Origin: Polyangiaceae bacterium
Lineage (GTDB): Bacteria; Myxococcota_A; Polyangia; Polyangiales; Polyangiaceae
Assembly (NCBI GenBank): GCA_013361525.1
Contig: JABFXY010000077.1
Span: 1-43,150 of the forward strand
Direction: 5' to 3'
DNA: 43,150 bases
Numbering within the stretch: position 1 is the stretch's first letter; each line of letters opens with the position of its first letter. The translations under genes and the position numbers were made by a program. This document shows, piece after piece, positions 40,794 through 43,150 of this stretch. Below the pieces are notes generated by a model. The model did not search any database. It was not told where the DNA came from and was given only the letters and a program-made list of their open reading frames with translations.

Positions 40794-42371
40794 TTGCGAA
40801 CGCTCGCCGAACGGGTCGAAAAGGATGGGCCGTTCTCCGCGCGCGACGCGGTGAAGCTCGCCGTTCGCCTCGCGAAGACGCTCGAGAGCCTTCATGGAGC
40901 GGGGCAGATACACGGCTGTATCCATCCCGGCGCGATCGTGCTCGCGGGGGCGCGTTCGACGACGGCGCGGCTGAAGCGAGCGGCAGCTGTCGCCGCCGAC
41001 GAGGGATATCGGCTGCCGCAGCACGCGTCGGGCGGTGCACCCTCGCGCGACGACGACGCGTACGCCGTCGCGTTGCTGCTCTTCTTCCTGCTGACGGGGG
41101 TCGGACCCGACGCGCGGGAGGCGTCGGGCAAGCTTCCTCCGCTCGCCGTGTTCGATGTCGGTGACGACGACCTCGACGACGTACTAACGGCCGCTCTTTC
41201 GCCGGCGATCGCCGACTTGCACGACATCGCAGCGTTCCGACGGGAGCTGGAGCGGTGGCTCGACGACGCCGACGGATCCGACCTCGACGCGATGCCGTGG
41301 GACGACGCGGAGGCCGCGCCTGTCCGCGCGAGCGCGCTCGATCTGTCCTCGTTGCCCCCTCCGCCGGAGCCGGAAACGCCGATCGCGAGCGGCTCGGTTC
41401 GTCTCGTCGACGACGACGACGACCGCGCGACGCTCCCCGGCGAGAGCCTCGCGCCGGCCGCACCGCGACCTCCGCGGCTCGTCCCGCCGAACCTCACGCG
41501 GTTGAAGAAGGAGAAGCCTTCGCTTCCTGCGCCGGCGCCTCCGCCGTCTTTCGACCACTCGCAGACCTCACCTCCGCCCCCGGAGAGCAAACGCGACGGG
41601 GCGTGGTCGCTCGGCAAGAGCGTGGGCGTCGTCGGCGTGATCGCCGCGGTCGTGACCGCCGGGTTTTTCCTCGTGCGGGCGCGCGATCGAGGAGCTGCCG
41701 GCGCCGATGTTCCTGCGGCATCGTCGAGCGCGGGCCAGCCCGCGTCCTCGACGTCGGCTCAGCCCGACCCTCCTTCTCCGATCGAAACGAGCAACGCCCG
41801 GGCGAGCGCGACCGTCCCGCCACCTCCGTCGAGCACGGCACCCGCCGCCTCCGGCTCGGTGCCCCTCCCGCCGCCGGTGCCCGCTTCACCGGACGAGGCC
41901 ACTTGCGTTACGAGCGCGCTCGCGCCCGACGCGTTCACGACGACGAGCTACCAGCCGCTCGTGTGCGCAGAGGCCGACGTGGTCAAAGGAGCGGCGGCCC
42001 TACGAACGCAGATCGTCAAAGGCGGCGACGGGCGTCCGGTCACCGACGCCATGAAAGAGTGGGCGCTTCTCGGGTTCTACGAGCTCGCCGCCTACGCGAC
42101 GATTCGTGATCGATGCTGCGCTTCGCCGGCGCCCACCGTTGCGCCCGAGTCCCCGGCCATCTGCAAGAGCTCGATGCAGGAAGGCGTGCTCGAAGTCGCG
42201 CGCTCCTCGAAAGTCGATGACAAGTCCCTCGATCGGGCCATCAAAGCCCTCGACAAGACGATTCGATGCATCGCGCGCGCGAATCAATCCAACGTCTTCG
42301 GGGGGCACCCCAAGCCGAGCGGGGGAGAAGGCACCGCGCTGAAACGCATCATCGCGCGGCTACCGAAGTAG
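40794..42371 (+). CDS. Membrane pseudokinase: kinase C-lobe remnant plus outer Cys domain
   Basis: 525-aa protein whose first 155 residues align with only the C-lobe of Hanks kinases. The helix AVRLAKTLESLHGAGQIHGCIHPGAIVL occupies the place of the catalytic loop, but HRD has become H40-G41-C42 and no ATP-binding lysine, glycine loop or DFG exists. DDDAYAVALLLFFLLTGVGP matches the conserved helix with the DxW-type aspartate. It therefore cannot phosphorylate. A Pro/Asp-rich linker leads to one transmembrane helix (about 277-298), a Ser/Pro/Ala spacer and a C-terminal helical domain with cysteines (CVTSAL, VCAE, RCCASP, ICKSS, RCIA). The start is a TTG at 40794; a stop at 40776 rules out a missing N-lobe upstream in this frame. 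It resembles other short myxobacterial kinase-like proteins. Confidence 0.78.
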   Translation: MRTLAERVEKDGPFSARDAVKLAVRLAKTLESLHGAGQIHGCIHPGAIVLAGARSTTARLKRAAAVAADEGYRLPQHASGGAPSRDDDAYAVALLLFFLLTGVGPDAREASGKLPPLAVFDVGDDDLDDVLTAALSPAIADLHDIAAFRRELERWLDDADGSDLDAMPWDDAEAAPVRASALDLSSLPPPPEPETPIASGSVRLVDDDDDRATLPGESLAPAAPRPPRLVPPNLTRLKKEKPSLPAPAPPPSFDHSQTSPPPPESKRDGAWSLGKSVGVVGVIAAVVTAGFFLVRARDRGAAGADVPAASSSAGQPASSTSAQPDPPSPIETSNARASATVPPPPSSTAPAASGSVPLPPPVPASPDEATCVTSALAPDAFTTTSYQPLVCAEADVVKGAAALRTQIVKGGDGRPVTDAMKEWALLGFYELAAYATIRDRCCASPAPTVAPESPAICKSSMQEGVLEVARSSKVDDKSLDRAIKALDKTIRCIARANQSNVFGGHPKPSGGEGTALKRIIARLPK

Positions 42372-42393
42372 GCTCCCCTGCGCCCACCAGCGG

Positions 42394-42411
42394 GAAGGTG
42401 CCCGAACCTTC
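42394..42411 (+). terminator. Short hairpin after the pseudokinase gene
   Basis: GAAGGT (42394-42399) and ACCTTC (42406-42411) pair around a 6-nt loop, 22 bases after the stop codon. It is weak as a terminator. The remaining gap to 42488 should hold the promoter of the next kinase gene. Confidence 0.3.
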
Positions 42412-42488
42412 GGCCGTCCACTCGCGAGCGTATCGTCTGGCTGTTATGCTCCAACGTTGACCCTTACGAGAGTTCCCCGGAGCGCTCG

Positions 42489-43150
42489 ATGCTTGACTCG
42501 GCTTCTCCCCCCGACGTTCCTCCCCCAAGCGGTGACTCCGCTGAAGGCGGCCTCGTCTCGTCGTCCATCCAGGTCGGCGGCGTCATCCATTCGAAGTACA
42601 AAGTGGAGCGCGTCATCGGCGAGGGCGGCATGGGTGTCGTCGTCGCCGCGCGCCATCTGACCCTCGATCGCCCGGTCGCGATCAAGCTGCTCAACACGAA
42701 GGCACGCGGCAGCCAAGAGGCGCTCGAGCGCTTCACGCGCGAGGCGCGCGCCGCCGCGCGCATCCAGAGCGAGCACGTCGGTCGCGTGCTGGATGTCGAC
42801 GCATTGCCGAGCGGCGCTCCGTTCATCGTGATGGAGCTGCTCGAGGGGCACGATCTGTCGGACGAGCTGCGCAAGTCCACCAAGTTGTCGGTCGAGCGCG
42901 CCGTCACGATCATCCTGCAGGCGTGTGAAGCGATCGCAGAGGCGCACGCCGCGGGCATCGTTCACCGCGATCTGAAGCCGGCGAATCTCTTCTTGTCGAA
43001 GACGACCACCCAGCCGGTGAGCGTGAAGGTTCTCGACTTCGGGATCTCCAAGATCACACGCCGTGAAGACTCCGGCGCGACCACCGACGACAAGGCGCTG
43101 ACGAACGCCGGCTCGATGCTGGGCTCACCGCTGTACATGTCGCCCGAGCA
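42489..43150 (+). CDS. Ser/Thr protein kinase, N-terminal part (cut by window end)
   Basis: Open at the right edge; 220 residues are visible. After a Pro/Ser-rich N terminus, the kinase domain starts near residue 37 (YKVERVIGEGGMGVV). It has an intact glycine loop (44-49), Lys66 (VAIKLL), the HRDLKPAN loop (159-166, Asp161), DFG (183-185) and a GSPLYMSPEQ activation-segment end at the window edge. All residues needed for catalysis are present, in contrast to the neighbouring pseudokinase 117 bp upstream. The ATG at 42489 follows CCGGAG by about eight bases. The missing C-terminal half probably carries a membrane segment or sensor, but that cannot be seen. Confidence 0.92.
   Translation, partial: MLDSASPPDVPPPSGDSAEGGLVSSSIQVGGVIHSKYKVERVIGEGGMGVVVAARHLTLDRPVAIKLLNTKARGSQEALERFTREARAAARIQSEHVGRVLDVDALPSGAPFIVMELLEGHDLSDELRKSTKLSVERAVTIILQACEAIAEAHAAGIVHRDLKPANLFLSKTTTQPVSVKVLDFGISKITRREDSGATTDDKALTNAGSMLGSPLYMSPE

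Overview
The window is a high-GC chromosomal stretch that looks like a myxobacterium, most likely of the Polyangia branch. Support comes from several Hanks-type Ser/Thr kinases (one with TPRs, one catalytically dead), about ten lipoproteins with Gly/Ser/Asn-rich linkers, a MopE-like acidic repeat protein, an AGPS-type ether-lipid enzyme, a TonB receptor, and two sites matching (from memory) the Myxococcus xanthus LexA motif. This is inference; no marker gene fixes the taxon. No tRNA, rRNA, CRISPR array or transposase was seen.

Layout. 1-4.4 kb is a DNA end-joining block: an ATP-dependent ligase (+), a stand-alone LigD-type polymerase (-) and PolX with a PHP nuclease (+). At 4.5-5.9 kb lies a MopE-like lipoprotein. 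5.9-12.6 kb is a minus-strand run of two Ser/Thr kinases, a Trp/Gly-rich lipoprotein and a Pro-rich membrane protein. 12.7-18.9 kb is the inducible mutagenesis cassette: imuA-imuB on minus, dnaE2 on plus, divergent across about 400 bp that carries a LexA-like box abutting each start codon plus a cluster of hairpins and a direct repeat. 18.9-22.2 kb holds three lipoproteins in a row (helical repeat, copper monooxygenase-like, alpha/beta hydrolase). 22.3-25.9 kb has an unknown coiled-coil protein, an FHA-GGDEF diguanylate cyclase, an MpaB-type oxygenase and a small lipoprotein. 25.9-29.8 kb has a TonB-dependent receptor divergent from a GH1 beta-glycosidase lipoprotein. 29.8-32.5 kb is a saccharopine-dehydrogenase-like reductase coupled to a GMC oxidoreductase. 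32.5-36.6 kb (minus) has a Cys-rich repeat lipoprotein, a MutH homologue coupled to AGPS, and another lipoprotein. 36.7-43.15 kb has a TetR regulator, a DUF4139 lipoprotein, a pseudokinase membrane protein and the start of another Ser/Thr kinase cut by the window end.

Themes. DNA repair and mutagenesis dominate: a split NHEJ polymerase/ligase, PolX, the ImuA-ImuB-DnaE2 mutasome and a MutH with all catalytic residues. The strongest candidates for something unusual are MutH outside its usual gammaproteobacterial setting, fused by overlap to an ether-lipid gene, and the LexA boxes that replace the ribosome-binding sites of imuA and dnaE2, suggesting leaderless SOS transcripts. A second theme is envelope biology: dense lipoproteins, receptors and kinase signalling, typical of a predatory or saprophytic soil bacterium.
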